64,000 nucleotides of DNA from Scortum barcoo (lineage: Eukaryota > Chordata > Actinopteri > Centrarchiformes > Terapontidae). How positions within the stretch are numbered: the stretch's first letter is position 1; the number at the start of each line of letters is the position of its first letter. Positions 38,163 to 48,425 of this stretch are shown one piece after another. The position numbers were made by a program, and so were the translations under genes. Under the pieces are notes generated by a model. The model had not been told where the DNA came from. It saw only the letters and a list, made by a program, of their open reading frames with translations, and ran no database searches. The stretch is from assembly GCA_023238725.1 (NCBI GenBank), contig CM041553.1, forward strand, positions 11,709,492 through 11,773,491, in the 5' to 3' direction.

Positions 38163-39391
38163 CTGTAGTGTACCACAGCAGGAGAGATTTTGTACATAGT
38201 TGTCACAATGGCAAGCAGAGACATTTACGATAATAGTGTTGTTAATAGAGTAGATGCACAACACTCTGGCACATTCCTGTCACAGTGGTGGTTTTGGTCC
38301 CTTTTCAAAAATAACTCTGTGGCCTGTTGGTCCCAGTGGAACTTCAATTGAATGCACACCGGTGTCCCCAGGACAACAAACAGGAAAACAACCTTACTAT
38401 CAACAAGGATTCAGTCATTTATGTAATCAGGCAGGAAATAACAAGATATCATTTGTTGGCAAAGGAAATTATCCAGCTCATAAAAAGGGAAAAAACAGCA
38501 TTAATTGCTGAGATCCTGTACATTCACAGGGCTAAACTGTTAGTGTATATGACTTGGTCATCATTTGACATGCTTGAGAATCCATGAGCAGAGAATAAAA
38601 TGTCAAATGATACAAAAGAAAAACACTGGTGGCTTGTTTCTGTGATGTTGACAGTGTGGGCGAGGATCTCCCTCAAATGTTAAAATGAAGACACAGCAGG
38701 CCACATACATCCCAGAAAACATTCATTTATTTCTGGTCTGGCAGCAGAATAATGACAAAAAGTTAGCAGTCATTACAGAGAATTCAAGTTGGAAATGATT
38801 TTTTACCACTTATGGGACAGTTGAGTAATGATACTTCCGGGTGTGAAATTACTTTCCCCTCCTGAATGTCAAACAACAGCTTAAGAGCAATGATCACTGC
38901 ATGAGTGATTGAAGCAGTCAAGTTTGAGTTCACACATTTTTAGTGCGCTGTGGTGTCTAATCTTTGGTGACATCCATGTTCTGCAGGAGTAATAGACTAT
39001 TAAACATTTAAAACATCAATAAGAATAACTTAAAGGCCCTTTGTCCCAAATGTCTATGGATGCGAGCTTTGTTTTGAGTTCTGCCATTTAAGAACATCTA
39101 AAGCCACTTCTATGGTTCAGCTGGAGAGAGACCTGCTGTGGTGTAAAGACGAAGGAGAATGACACTCTGGGCTGTTTCCACTTTTGTAACGGGGATATTT
39201 CTCCAGAGAAGCATTCTGGGAATGTGAAAAGGTAAGTTAGTTTGACACTCGACTGCCCACAATAAGCAATTCAAACGAACACATTCAAAACACTTTGTTT
39301 ATCATGAAGTTTGTAGATAATTGACTCATCTCACCAGTGATATTCCAATATTCAGTATTTTCTTTTAAATGACAGACTTGGGTGAACTCAC

Positions 39392-39442
39392 CAGCTTTCT
39401 CTCCATGGACTTGAGGACACCTTCCATATCTAAAACCCACAT
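39392..39442 (-). CDS. Candidate second exon of the same unidentified gene
   Basis: This is a 51-nt exon, phase 0 at both ends, flanked by a strong acceptor (long pyrimidine tract ending CCACACAG) and a canonical donor (CTG|GTGAGT). It encodes MWVLDMEGVLKSMERKL, which could form a short amphipathic helix. The splice signals are as good as those of the known genes in the window, but the pyrimidine tract is partly a GGGA-type simple repeat on the plus strand, which would imitate an acceptor. The function is unknown. Confidence 0.35.
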
Positions 39443-40397
39443 CTGTGTGGAAGAAAGAAGGAGAGGGAGAGGGAGGGAGGGAGAAAAGGGGGTGAAAAGG
39501 TAAAAGGAAGGTGATGAATAAAGTAATTCATCATCTTGCTCCAAAGTAGAATTGGATCGTGCACCTTTTTTGATCACAGAGCACTAACTCCAGCACACCG
39601 TCTGTCAGGCACATGGGTTTTTAGTTATGAAGCTATTTTGAGATATTTACTTTCCAGATAAATTAAAAATTCACACACAGCTAGAGACGAGTCTGTGCCG
39701 ATGGGCAGATTTGTCCTTCTGTTTGTTTTTTACTGGGAGCTCAGCATGGTGTAATAAAGACTGTTGTGTAACACATTTGTGTTAATGAGTTCATTAAGCA
39801 AGCTAATTAATACATTGCTTGGTACAGATTTTTGTCAGTTAAAAAAACATTAAGTAGATGCAGGTTTTATATCACCTTCAGAAATCACTGCTGTCAAAGG
39901 TAACTCTTTAATGTACTGCTCTTTAATTATTGCTTTTATACAAAGGATGAACAGTTATGCAATAAGTACATTACATACAATATTTAAGCAAATGTATAGT
40001 AAAATGTGTAAGTAATGTAAAATGCTGTACAGTTGCAACTCCCAGCAACAGTATAAACGTCAATAGATGGCAAACAGTCACTGTTTCTTTCATTCTTTTT
40101 AAATATGCAAACACACCAAGGTTTTACACAAGAGATGCAGCACAGTTTAGAAATGAGTAAATGAACTCTGACATTGATTAATCTGCCAGACAATTAAAGG
40201 CGCTGTACACATAATACATAACAAACTGTCTAAATGACTTAGTATCGACTGCACAGGGAGGAAAGAACACAACACAGCAGCTCTGAGTTCAGTCTAATAA
40301 GGCCTGTTCCTAGAAAACCATAGACCACACATAGTTCAGACCACTGTGTTTGAGGACAGAGGGATAGAACTGGTTCACAGGTCAGAGGCAGTCTTAC

Positions 40398-40496
40398 TCT
40401 GTGGTTTTGTCTCTTCTCTATGCTCCACTCTCGCACATCCCTCCAGTGCTCTGGCAAACAGGCATCAGTTGCCCAGCTGTCTCCCCTCCTAGCCAT
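40398..40496 (-). CDS. Candidate first coding exon of an unidentified gene
   Basis: I do not recognise this sequence. A 33-codon open frame begins with MARRGDSWATDA, ends WSIEKRQNHR, and is followed by a good donor (CACAGA|GTAAGA), giving phase 0. It is rich in charged residues and Trp. It lies about 500 nt beyond the likely poly(A) signal of prcd, on the same strand. The next candidate exon, 955 nt downstream, has the matching phase. No homologue comes to mind, so this could be a lineage-specific gene, an untranslated-region exon, or chance. Confidence 0.3.
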
Positions 40497-41006
40497 GATG
40501 ATGTCCCCGTTGCACACAGTGTGTCACCAAGCCAGCGAGCCGGGTCACTGCACTGACCACATCCACCCCCTCAAGTGTCCAACACAATTTCCCACAATGT
40601 AACTTGATTCCAACAACTGATACTCCTCAACACAAAGACAAACTGTGGGTGGTAACAGTGTGCAGGATCGAAACTGTTCTGCTGGTGAGATATATGGTGG
40701 CAGTGCAGATGGTGAGGCTAAAGTACATATCTTTAATTTCTACATAACCTTTCACTGTAGTAACAGAAAACACAGCATTATTCTAAAAGAAATAACCAAA
40801 GACAACACAACAAGAAGAAATGAAGAAGTGAGAAATGAGAAAGATTCTTCTCCTTTGTTTTTGAAAAAGAAATACATTGAATTGAATGGATGAATGAATT
40901 AACTTATTGATTTAAGTGCATAGTTGGTTATAACTGAGACATCAAATAGTACATTTGTCCAGGAGAAGCTCACCTATCTTGATCCTCCCAAAACCCAATT
41001 AGAGGA

Positions 41007-41012
41007 TTTATT
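41007..41012 (-). terminator. Candidate poly(A) signal of prcd
   Basis: AATAAA on the minus strand, 177 nt after the prcd stop codon, is the first such hexamer I noticed downstream. It is AT-rich DNA, so chance occurrence is possible. Confidence 0.35.
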
Positions 41013-41188
41013 CAAGACCTGTTGGATTGCATTAGATTGCACAAGTATACTTATTAGTCTGGTAAGACAATGTAAATACATTATTTAGTTATTATTTTAC
41101 ATTCATTTTCTTCAAGCGGCTAGTGACACAAGAACCATTATATTTATCATGTTTTACCTGAGGTGGATAGCTGGTAACACACTGAGCC

Positions 41189-41255
41189 TCACTTCTCAGA
41201 GCCTTTGCTGCTCTGCATGCAGGGCTCCTCCTCCTCTCCTGAGTCTTTTGGAAAG
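41189..41255 (-). CDS. prcd: prcd exon 2 (C-terminus and stop)
   Basis: A pyrimidine-rich acceptor (CCCTCTTCTCAG) precedes a 67-nt exon whose phase fits exon 1 exactly (AC + C gives Thr25). It adds FPKDSGEEEEPCMQSSKG followed by SEK and a TGA at 41191-41189. The total is 46 residues against 54 in human. The tail is acidic and polar like the human one, and QSSKGSEK resembles human QSSGREKE, so the assignment of this exon is good but rests on short similarity. A possible poly(A) signal (AATAAA on the minus strand, 41007-41012) lies about 180 nt past the stop. The protein is too short to be picked up by usual ORF cut-offs. Confidence 0.82.
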
Positions 41256-42217
41256 CTGAGAAGAGGGAAAAATGGAGCCAAGAAAGAGGTCAGACAGGCA
41301 GAACTGTATATTATAATCACAGATTAAGATTATAATGAATTATCTGGTGAAGGTGAGGTGTGGAGTGATGATGGTTGGATAAACATTAACAAACAGAAAG
41401 AGAGAAAGTGGGATAATGTGTCACACAGTCTCAGATAAACAGGACAGTGTGTGTGTCTCATCTTTATTTCCAACAGTGCCTCGCAATGATTTGAATTTAA
41501 ATGCAGAGTGAAGATAACACAGTTTCGAAGTGGTTCATTTTGCACTTTCTGGACCAGCGGTCATGTTATTACTGCAGTTTGTAAAGCGCTGCAGCTGGTT
41601 ACTGTGAGCACACGCAGCACAAATTGGATTCCCTGATGACGTTTTTTAATCCTGTCAAGAAAAGAAGGTTCATTCTACATGCTACGTGCTGAAACATTTT
41701 ACAAAGCACTTTCCTATATTTTTTTTGCTCCCATCATCCTCCATCCTCTGACCATCCCACCCACCTGCTCACATGTTCCCACTCCCCTTACAATCCCTGA
41801 AATATACATCCCCTCCCATTTTTCCTCCATGTTTCCTGCCTGCACCTCAGACTGGCGTTTTTGCTCATCCCCCCATACCTGGTTAAGTTTGCCTTTATTT
41901 GTGCCTGTCTTTTAACTTTCAGTAAAGACACTGAGACATTTACCTTCTTGGTTTCTGGGTCATGCAGTATAATAACAACTTGCCTGAAATATTTTAGTCA
42001 ACATATTTTTATATATTTTTAATTAATTTAACGTTATTGTTTCATAGTAATTAGAGTTTGATCTTCTCCACCTTATAAAGGCAAATATGTCACCTGATGA
42101 ATAACTGGAAATTGCAGCTCAGAGATGCCAGTGAATAATTAAGACAGTTCATGAACAGTTTAAACTACAGTTTCTGTATTAAAGAGCAATGACAACTTCA
42201 ATTTGTGGCTGCTCAGT

Positions 42218-42545
42218 CTACCACCTTTGGTCCAGACTGAAATATTTCAGTGGCTATGAGATGGATTGCCATTAAATATTGCATGAACATTCATGGTACC
42301 AAGAGGATGTGACCTGATGATTTTGGTGAAGAAACGGCAGCTAGGCCAACCTTTAGTTTGTTTAACAACAAATAGCTTCTAATTAGTAAATGTTAGAATG
42401 CTAACACACGCAACGAAAGATGTCAAACATTTTTAACATTTTACCTGTTAAAACGTAAGCACTAGCAGCACAAACTTTGCCTTACTGAGCTGCTAACAAG
42501 GCTGTAGACTATCACCAGCATGTTGGCAGATTATATGAACTTACA
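42218..42545 (+). repeat. GTTAGCATGCTAAC-type repeat, copy 2
   Basis: Starts CCACCTTTGGTCCAGACTGA, then GAGATGGATTGCCATTAAAT, ACATTCATGGTACCAAGAGG, ATGTTAGAATGCTAACAC and a CTGCTAACAAGGCTGTAGAC tail. Lies about 1 kb from prcd exon 2, in its intron. Confidence 0.65.
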
Positions 42546-44549
42546 AGTATTGATATTGTTTTGCCTCAAAAACAGTACCAATATAAAGTTTTTTAAAATA
42601 AGAAGAGGAATGTTGTCATGGTAGATTAATTCACTTATTAAGTGTAACAAATAGAAACAAGATGCTGACTAGAAGGCTGAAAATGAAAAATCTACACATT
42701 TAAACACTTCATTATGTACGATCTGTGGTAAATCATGCAAAAAAATTTATATTTGCCCACTGGCAGATTTTGTAAGGAAAATAAATGAAAAATATTGACA
42801 ATAAACACCCTGCATGTTCAATTAATAGAACATCTTGCATATACAGTAGTATATTCAGAATGAAATGCAGTCTAGCATTCATTCAATGTATCAAACATTT
42901 TACCGGTATGTTTGATACTGATACTGTATATCTGGACATCAATATGTTTCCCTAGTATATGGTGCAAAACAGTTATATACTGAAAATGTGCACTGACACA
43001 ATCCATGAAAAGAACAGAAAAATTCTGATAGAAAACCAATCCTGTTACATCGAACCTCTTTCCTTCTTGTCCTCTCATCAACATGTCTCAGTCTTTGCTT
43101 TTATTCATGCCACATTTATGATTCAACTAAAATCTTTTTTTTTTTTTTACAAAAGAATGGCTATTGCTGGATGTACCTGTATAATTAAGTAAATTATCAG
43201 TTTGATTCTGTGACAATTTGGGGTGGATGGGGGGGCATCAGTCTTGTGTTGTGTTTTGTGTCTTGTGAATTCCTTCTGTAATGTCATATTTAAGGCTTCC
43301 AAAAAAAAAAAGTAAAAATCAGGTGTATTATAATGAAGTGTTTATTCAGGTATTTATGTAAAGTGCCCTATAAAGGGAACCTTAACCCTGCATCATCTGT
43401 TTGAGCCTGTCAGTGTTACTGCACCTTTCAACATAATAATCTTGGCATTTGCAATCAGTATTTAACAGTTTCAGCTCAGAATAGCATCCAGCTGTCGGAG
43501 ATTCCTTTGAGTGACAAAACAGCCATGATGAGGCAGATAAACCGAGAGAGACAAAAACATTTCACAGTAATCAGCGCTCGTTTCCCAGCACACAGTCACC
43601 TTGGAATCAATTCAAGCCCCAAACCATGGTGTTATTCACACTATGTAATTGCTTTATTCACCCGTAGATGTTGAATGTCATAATGAGTTAAAGATCCAAG
43701 GACAGACCCTAACGAGCATCTAAAGGCAAGAAGGCCTCTTGGAAAATAACTCATGTAGTGGTGTCCACTGTGTCATGCTCTGACATTAGCTGTGGATCTC
43801 CAACTGAGGTGCTGCACCTCATTACACATAATTGTGTGGAGAGATCAATATCTGACAACCTGAGGATTATGATATCTAAAGCAATTTATTCTGAAACATT
43901 GTGTAGATCCCGGCTAACATGCAGCACCTGAAGGGAGCAAAAAATTTCACAATTAGAGCATCAAACCTCAACCTTCAGTTACTGCAAAAACCAAGACCAA
44001 CAAGAACACATGTAAAGATCTTATTTTCCTGTAATAATGAAAGAGTTTGTTTTCTTGAGATTACAAAATAATACTGAAAGGGTGTTCATTAAACCAGGGT
44101 TGGGCTTTCAGAGATACATCTGAAATCTGGATTACTACTGAATTAAACAAGATTAATTTCAATCACGTAGTATGTTCGTCCTAATTAGTGAGAGCACATG
44201 CACAGAGCACTGGCCTGAGGGTGCTCATTAAATACGGAATGAACCACAAAAAGACCAAAATTTGGTTATTATTACATGTATTATTTTACAAGATAAGCTC
44301 TCCTCAGCGTTTTTTCATGACTTTTTTTATGACATGAGTAAAATAGGCTGTATTGGACAGCTGTGCTACAAAAAGAAATTGTTACCACTTACAATGTAGT
44401 GTACCCTTATTCTTATTGAGATGACTAAGAGCACAGAATTTATCTAAACCGTGTGACTCTCTGAAGTGCCTGCCCAACAGACCAACAAAGGATAATAATA
44501 ATAATATGATGAGGTGTTAAATTTGACAATATTCCAGACCAAATATTAT

Positions 44550-44672
44550 GGAGCCCCTAAAGGGACATGTGCAAAAAAAAAAAAAAAAAAAAAAAAAACT
44601 GTACATATCTCTCGTGAGCACGAGAAACTTTACGTTGCACGAGACACGTTGCACATCCCGTTAAGGGCTCCG
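44550..44672. mobile_element. Short MITE-like element with terminal inverted repeats
   Basis: The left end GGAGCCCCTAAAGGGACATG (44550-44569) is matched, inverted and with small gaps, by the right end (44652-44672, ATCCCGTTAAGGGCTCCG). Between them are a run of 26 A (44573-44598) and a perfect hairpin-forming palindrome CTCGTGAGCACGAG (44611-44624), followed by further GCACGAGA and ACGTTGCAC units. No coding capacity. Confidence 0.6.
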
Positions 44673-45183
44673 TGCTTACTTTAGGGTGTTCGTAAAATTT
44701 AAATTTATCTTTTGGGGATTTATTTTAATATAAATCCACAAATCTACAAACATCTTTGGTGTGTGACGTTCTGCCAGGAGAATTTGGACAATCATATATC
44801 AATCACATATATTACAACTTCAATAGCAATCATACATTTTATAACAATTAACTAAATGAATTATTTAATTATTATCTATCTCCTATTACCAATAACTCCC
44901 AGGCCATATTTGCACAATAAATGGAAACTTGACCAGACAAAAGATGATCTGATATCTGAAAGGTGATCTTTTATTGCAAAGATCACTGTAGAATAAATCA
45001 TATGTTCAGACAGTCAAGTCACCAGTTCTGTTATAAAGTGTTACCTTAAGGTGTAGATGTAGTTTGACTAAATGGACCTGAAGGAACATGTACTATTATA
45101 GCAGCATCATGAAATGGGCATGAATGACTAGGAAAAACCCTACTCTGCTTCAAGTAAACGTTCACAAAAACAAAAACACTTAC

Positions 45184-45257
45184 GTCTTGACTCGGCTGAT
45201 GAATCGCTGGCGCAGCACTAGAGCCAGAGTGGAGAGAACCATAATGGTGGTGCACAT
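45184..45257 (-). CDS. prcd: prcd exon 1 (photoreceptor disc component, N-terminus)
   Basis: PRCD is a tiny membrane-associated protein of rod and cone outer-segment discs, and in dog and human its loss causes progressive rod-cone degeneration. The exon opens with MCTTIMVLSTLALVL, nearly the same as the human start MCTTLFLLSTLAML, and continues RQRFISRVK against human RRRFANRVQ. Cys2, the palmitoylated residue mutated in disease, is present, followed by a hydrophobic segment (residues 3-15) and the basic R-x-R-F patch. The exon ends in AC|GTAAGTG, leaving two bases of codon 25. Twenty-four full codons are encoded. An open frame extends upstream of the ATG, but homology fixes the start here. 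The intron to exon 2 is 3,928 nt. Confidence 0.93.
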
Positions 45258-45399
45258 GGTCCCTGGAGTCCTCCACCCTGCAGCCAAAGAGGCAGCAGAG
45301 TCAGCTTGAGCCACCCATAGTGAATCCACACACCACAGCCGAGAAAACCCGTGTGTCTCTCCCTCTCTCTGCCTGCCTGGCTGGATCAGGAACGTCAGG

Positions 45400-45420
45400 G
45401 GATTAGTCAGTCCCAGATTA
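45400..45420. promoter_or_regulatory. Possible CRX/OTX-type sites upstream of prcd
   Basis: About 145-165 nt upstream of the prcd ATG the plus strand has GGATTA (45400-45405) and, 15 nt on, the related AGATTA (45415-45420). GGATTA (TAATCC on the other strand) is the core bound by CRX/OTX homeodomain factors, which drive photoreceptor genes, so the position suits the expected expression of prcd. Six-base motifs are common by chance, so this is only suggestive. Confidence 0.35.
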
Positions 45421-46264
45421 GAAAAGATGACATGGTGCATTGTTGAGGCACAGCATTGCTGCACACCTAAGCTATGCTGTGTTGTGTTTGCACTTATTGT
45501 GCATGATTCAGATATTAACTGCAAAGCACCTGTCCTCAGGCTATTTTTGACGGAGCTACCTTGAATATTTTTTTGCACTTTTTTGTGGCACCCATTTACA
45601 ACATGTTCCTTCTGTTCCCTTCACTGTGCAGCATTTGGCCCTAGATTTTCCTGATCATCACCTGCTTGTACACTTGCCCTCATCCCCTAATCATCCACAT
45701 GGTATTATACACACTAGTCCACTTGCGGCTCTTATTTGGCAGACTGTCTGATGTGCCTTATGTTCATGTTCCTATTGTAATTATCATAATTACTAGTCCA
45801 GTGTCTGGTTTGTAAATAGCTTCAACGTGCAAGTCTAATCATGACAGAAAAACCTAGAAACCAAACTAATCTGGATGCCTGATGTTGGTCATAGTTTGTT
45901 GTTCAGTGTAATTATATTTAATAAATAAAGTGATGTAATGTCAGTGGACAGTATTTTTAATCCATACATAACCAGCTCTGCAATCATACAACTGAGTTGT
46001 TTGATGACATAAAGCCTCTAAAGTTGTAAACGTGGGAATCTTTCTCTACCATTCAGAATCAGCTTGTGTTGGCTTTTTGAGGACCTGCTCCTGTTTTGGA
46101 CGTGTTTTCCTTTGCTGACTGCTCACCTGTTGCCAAGAAAACTGTATTTTATTTTGATTCCCCATACAAATTTCAGAAAAGATCACTTTCCAGAAGTAAA
46201 ATGTAAGCAAAGTAATTATCTCATGTCTTTCATAACAATATTTGTTTGGTATTTTTATTTTATG

Positions 46265-46325
46265 CAGTCCCCACAACCCTGTGAGACAGGATAAGCGGTA
46301 CAGAAAATGGATGGATGGATGGATT
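46265..46325 (+). repeat. Dispersed repeat end with ATGG tail
   Basis: GGATAAGCGGTACAGAAAATG followed by GGAT units is the typical 3' end of a frequent fish retroelement or SINE. Only the terminus is present. A shorter inverted piece (ATCCATCCATTTTCTATA) lies at about 13147-13165. Confidence 0.5.
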
Positions 46326-46586
46326 TTATGCACTAAGAGAAAGGGCTTTTGACAGCAGAGATATGACATGAAACAAAGAGAAAGAGATGGGAAACAACAA
46401 GCAACCAATGGCCCGGGACAGACTTGAACTTTGGGATTTGGAATTTATGGTCAGCACATTAAAACCCACAACGAGCACAATGAGAGTGAACATCTCCTGG
46501 CAGACTTCAGAAATTGGTGCTGTGTGGGACAGAAAAGCATTTTCAGACTATGCTATTATTCTGTGTTTTCAACCAGTAAGAGTCTG

Positions 46587-46665
46587 CAGCCGTGCTTTGA
46601 AAGCTAAATGCTAACGCTGGCATGCTGACATGCTGATGTTTAGCAGGTATAATGTTTTAATGTTT
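46587..46665 (-). repeat. GTTAGCATGCTAAC-type repeat, fragment, inverted
   Basis: GCTAAATGCTAACGCTGGCA and ATGCTGACATGCTGATG on the plus strand are the reverse complement of the family's central TTAGCATTTAGC section. Confidence 0.5.
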
Positions 46666-48055
46666 ACTACATTCATCATCTTGGTTTACTACGTTTGCAT
46701 TTACAATTAAGTGTGATAGATGACTTTAAACTGATTACTGATAAAAACATTCAACATAAAAAGGTAATTCATTTATAAATTAAATTTATACAAATTTCTA
46801 AAGCAATTGCCCATGATAAGGAACAAGGAATACAATGAATAGAAGAAATGTTTTATATTTTTGTTTTTTTTTAATACATTTAAGTTTGATGATTCAAGTT
46901 TTGTTTAGAGATAAATAGACCATTTTCCTAAATATTTTCCTCTCTCATATGATTTTACCTGTTTAAGAAAAAGTGGGAAGGGGGAGAATCATTGTTGATA
47001 TCTCCCCTTTGCAGGCCTAAACATTAGCACTAAACACAAAATACAGCTGAGGCTGACAGGACTGTTATTAATTATGCAAACACTTGGTCATGAACCAAAT
47101 GTCTGTGATTTTGACCCGATAATGGCGTTAGATGAGTCTGTGAATAATAGTTATAACAGTTGATCTTGCAAGTGATATACATATTTGTCCTGCAGTTCGA
47201 GCTAGACTGAAAGCCAAAGGGCAGCCAAAGTCATTAAGATTTATCCTGTGGGCACCATGAATTGCTGTATACTTTGTGACAAAGTATTCCCATGTTGTAA
47301 ATCTGTGAATAGTTGACGATCACCTGCTGTAGCATCAAAAGCTATATCACGCTCAGATAATAGAGCATGATGACTATTGTTAAGTGGACCAACAAGCTGG
47401 CAACATAATGAGGATGGTTCCAAGACATAGAGTGGCTCTAAATGCACACAAAATCCATACACACATACCCACACAAATCAAATCCTAAGCCTCCCCATTC
47501 TCTGTCTCATTAGGCTAAAGTTGTATTTCATGCAGACAGCAGGAGCCAGCTCAAGCCAGCGATGACATTCCCCACAGCAGCATCTGTAACTTCGCTGTCA
47601 CCGCTCTGTCATGAAACCTCTGGTGCATGGACAGCAGACAGATGGAAGTTCACACAAGTGGCTGTCAGGAATGTCAAGTTGCAGCGATGTGGCTGTGCAT
47701 CTCATCTGCAGCTTTGAGACGAGCTCCTGCCACCTAATTGGAAATTCTTCAGGCCTCCTCTCAAGCTTTGTGTTGATGGAGAGCTGCACAAACTCACCAA
47801 TGCCTAAAAATCAGCAGGCTTGAGTGTCACAGAGCTGTTATTTGTGTTGACCTGCATGAGCTTGTTGGCTTAGACGTGCTCTGGGCTTGTTTGACTGAAA
47901 GAATTAAGGGATTCATTGGGGCAAATAAACAGGCATTTTCAGCAGATATTTCCTAGACTCCTAAATTTCAGAAATTGTATTTGAATTGTTTGTTCGATGC
48001 CATCCACACAGTGATAGAAGGGATGACAATGTCAGTCTGTTGATCAGTCAGTGCA

Positions 48056-48425
48056 TCCACCACTGTGATCCAGACTTGAATATTTAAAGTATCAGATGGA
48101 TTGTTGACGAATTTGGTGCGAACATTCATGGTCCCCAGTGAATGAATTACACTGACTTTAATGGCCCCATCATCAGGTCAAATTCTTAATTTGTCCAATA
48201 TTTTGGTTTATCACAAAAGTCTCGCAAAACTAATGACATTCTCATCAGCCGCAATTGCACTTTGTGTTTAATGCTAATTAGCAGAACATTATACTGGCTT
48301 ACAGTTGCATCAGCATTTTTGTTATAGCATTTTAAGTATGTTTGCATGCTGTTAGCATTTAGCTTAAGACACCCCTGTACCTCAGTATAGCCTCACAGAG
48401 CTGCCACCATGACTGTAGGCTTTTG
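48056..48425 (+). repeat. GTTAGCATGCTAAC-type repeat, copy 3 (near complete)
   Basis: Order of segments: TCCAGACTTGAATATTTAAA, AACATTCATGGTCCCCAGTG, CATCATCAGGTCAAATTC, TTTGTCCAATATTTTGGTTT, CTAATGACATTCTCATCAGC, GCATGCTGTTAGCATTTAGC, CTCACAGAGCTGCCACCATG. Confidence 0.65.

Noticed and set aside
45258..45578. Minus-strand frame extending 107 codons upstream of the prcd ATG
   Set aside because: Human PRCD starts at the MCTT methionine and the upstream part shows no similarity; it is an open 5' region.
46046..46408. 120-codon minus-strand ORF
   Set aside because: Part of it (IHPSIHFLYRLSC) is just translated dispersed repeat, and the rest has no family likeness.
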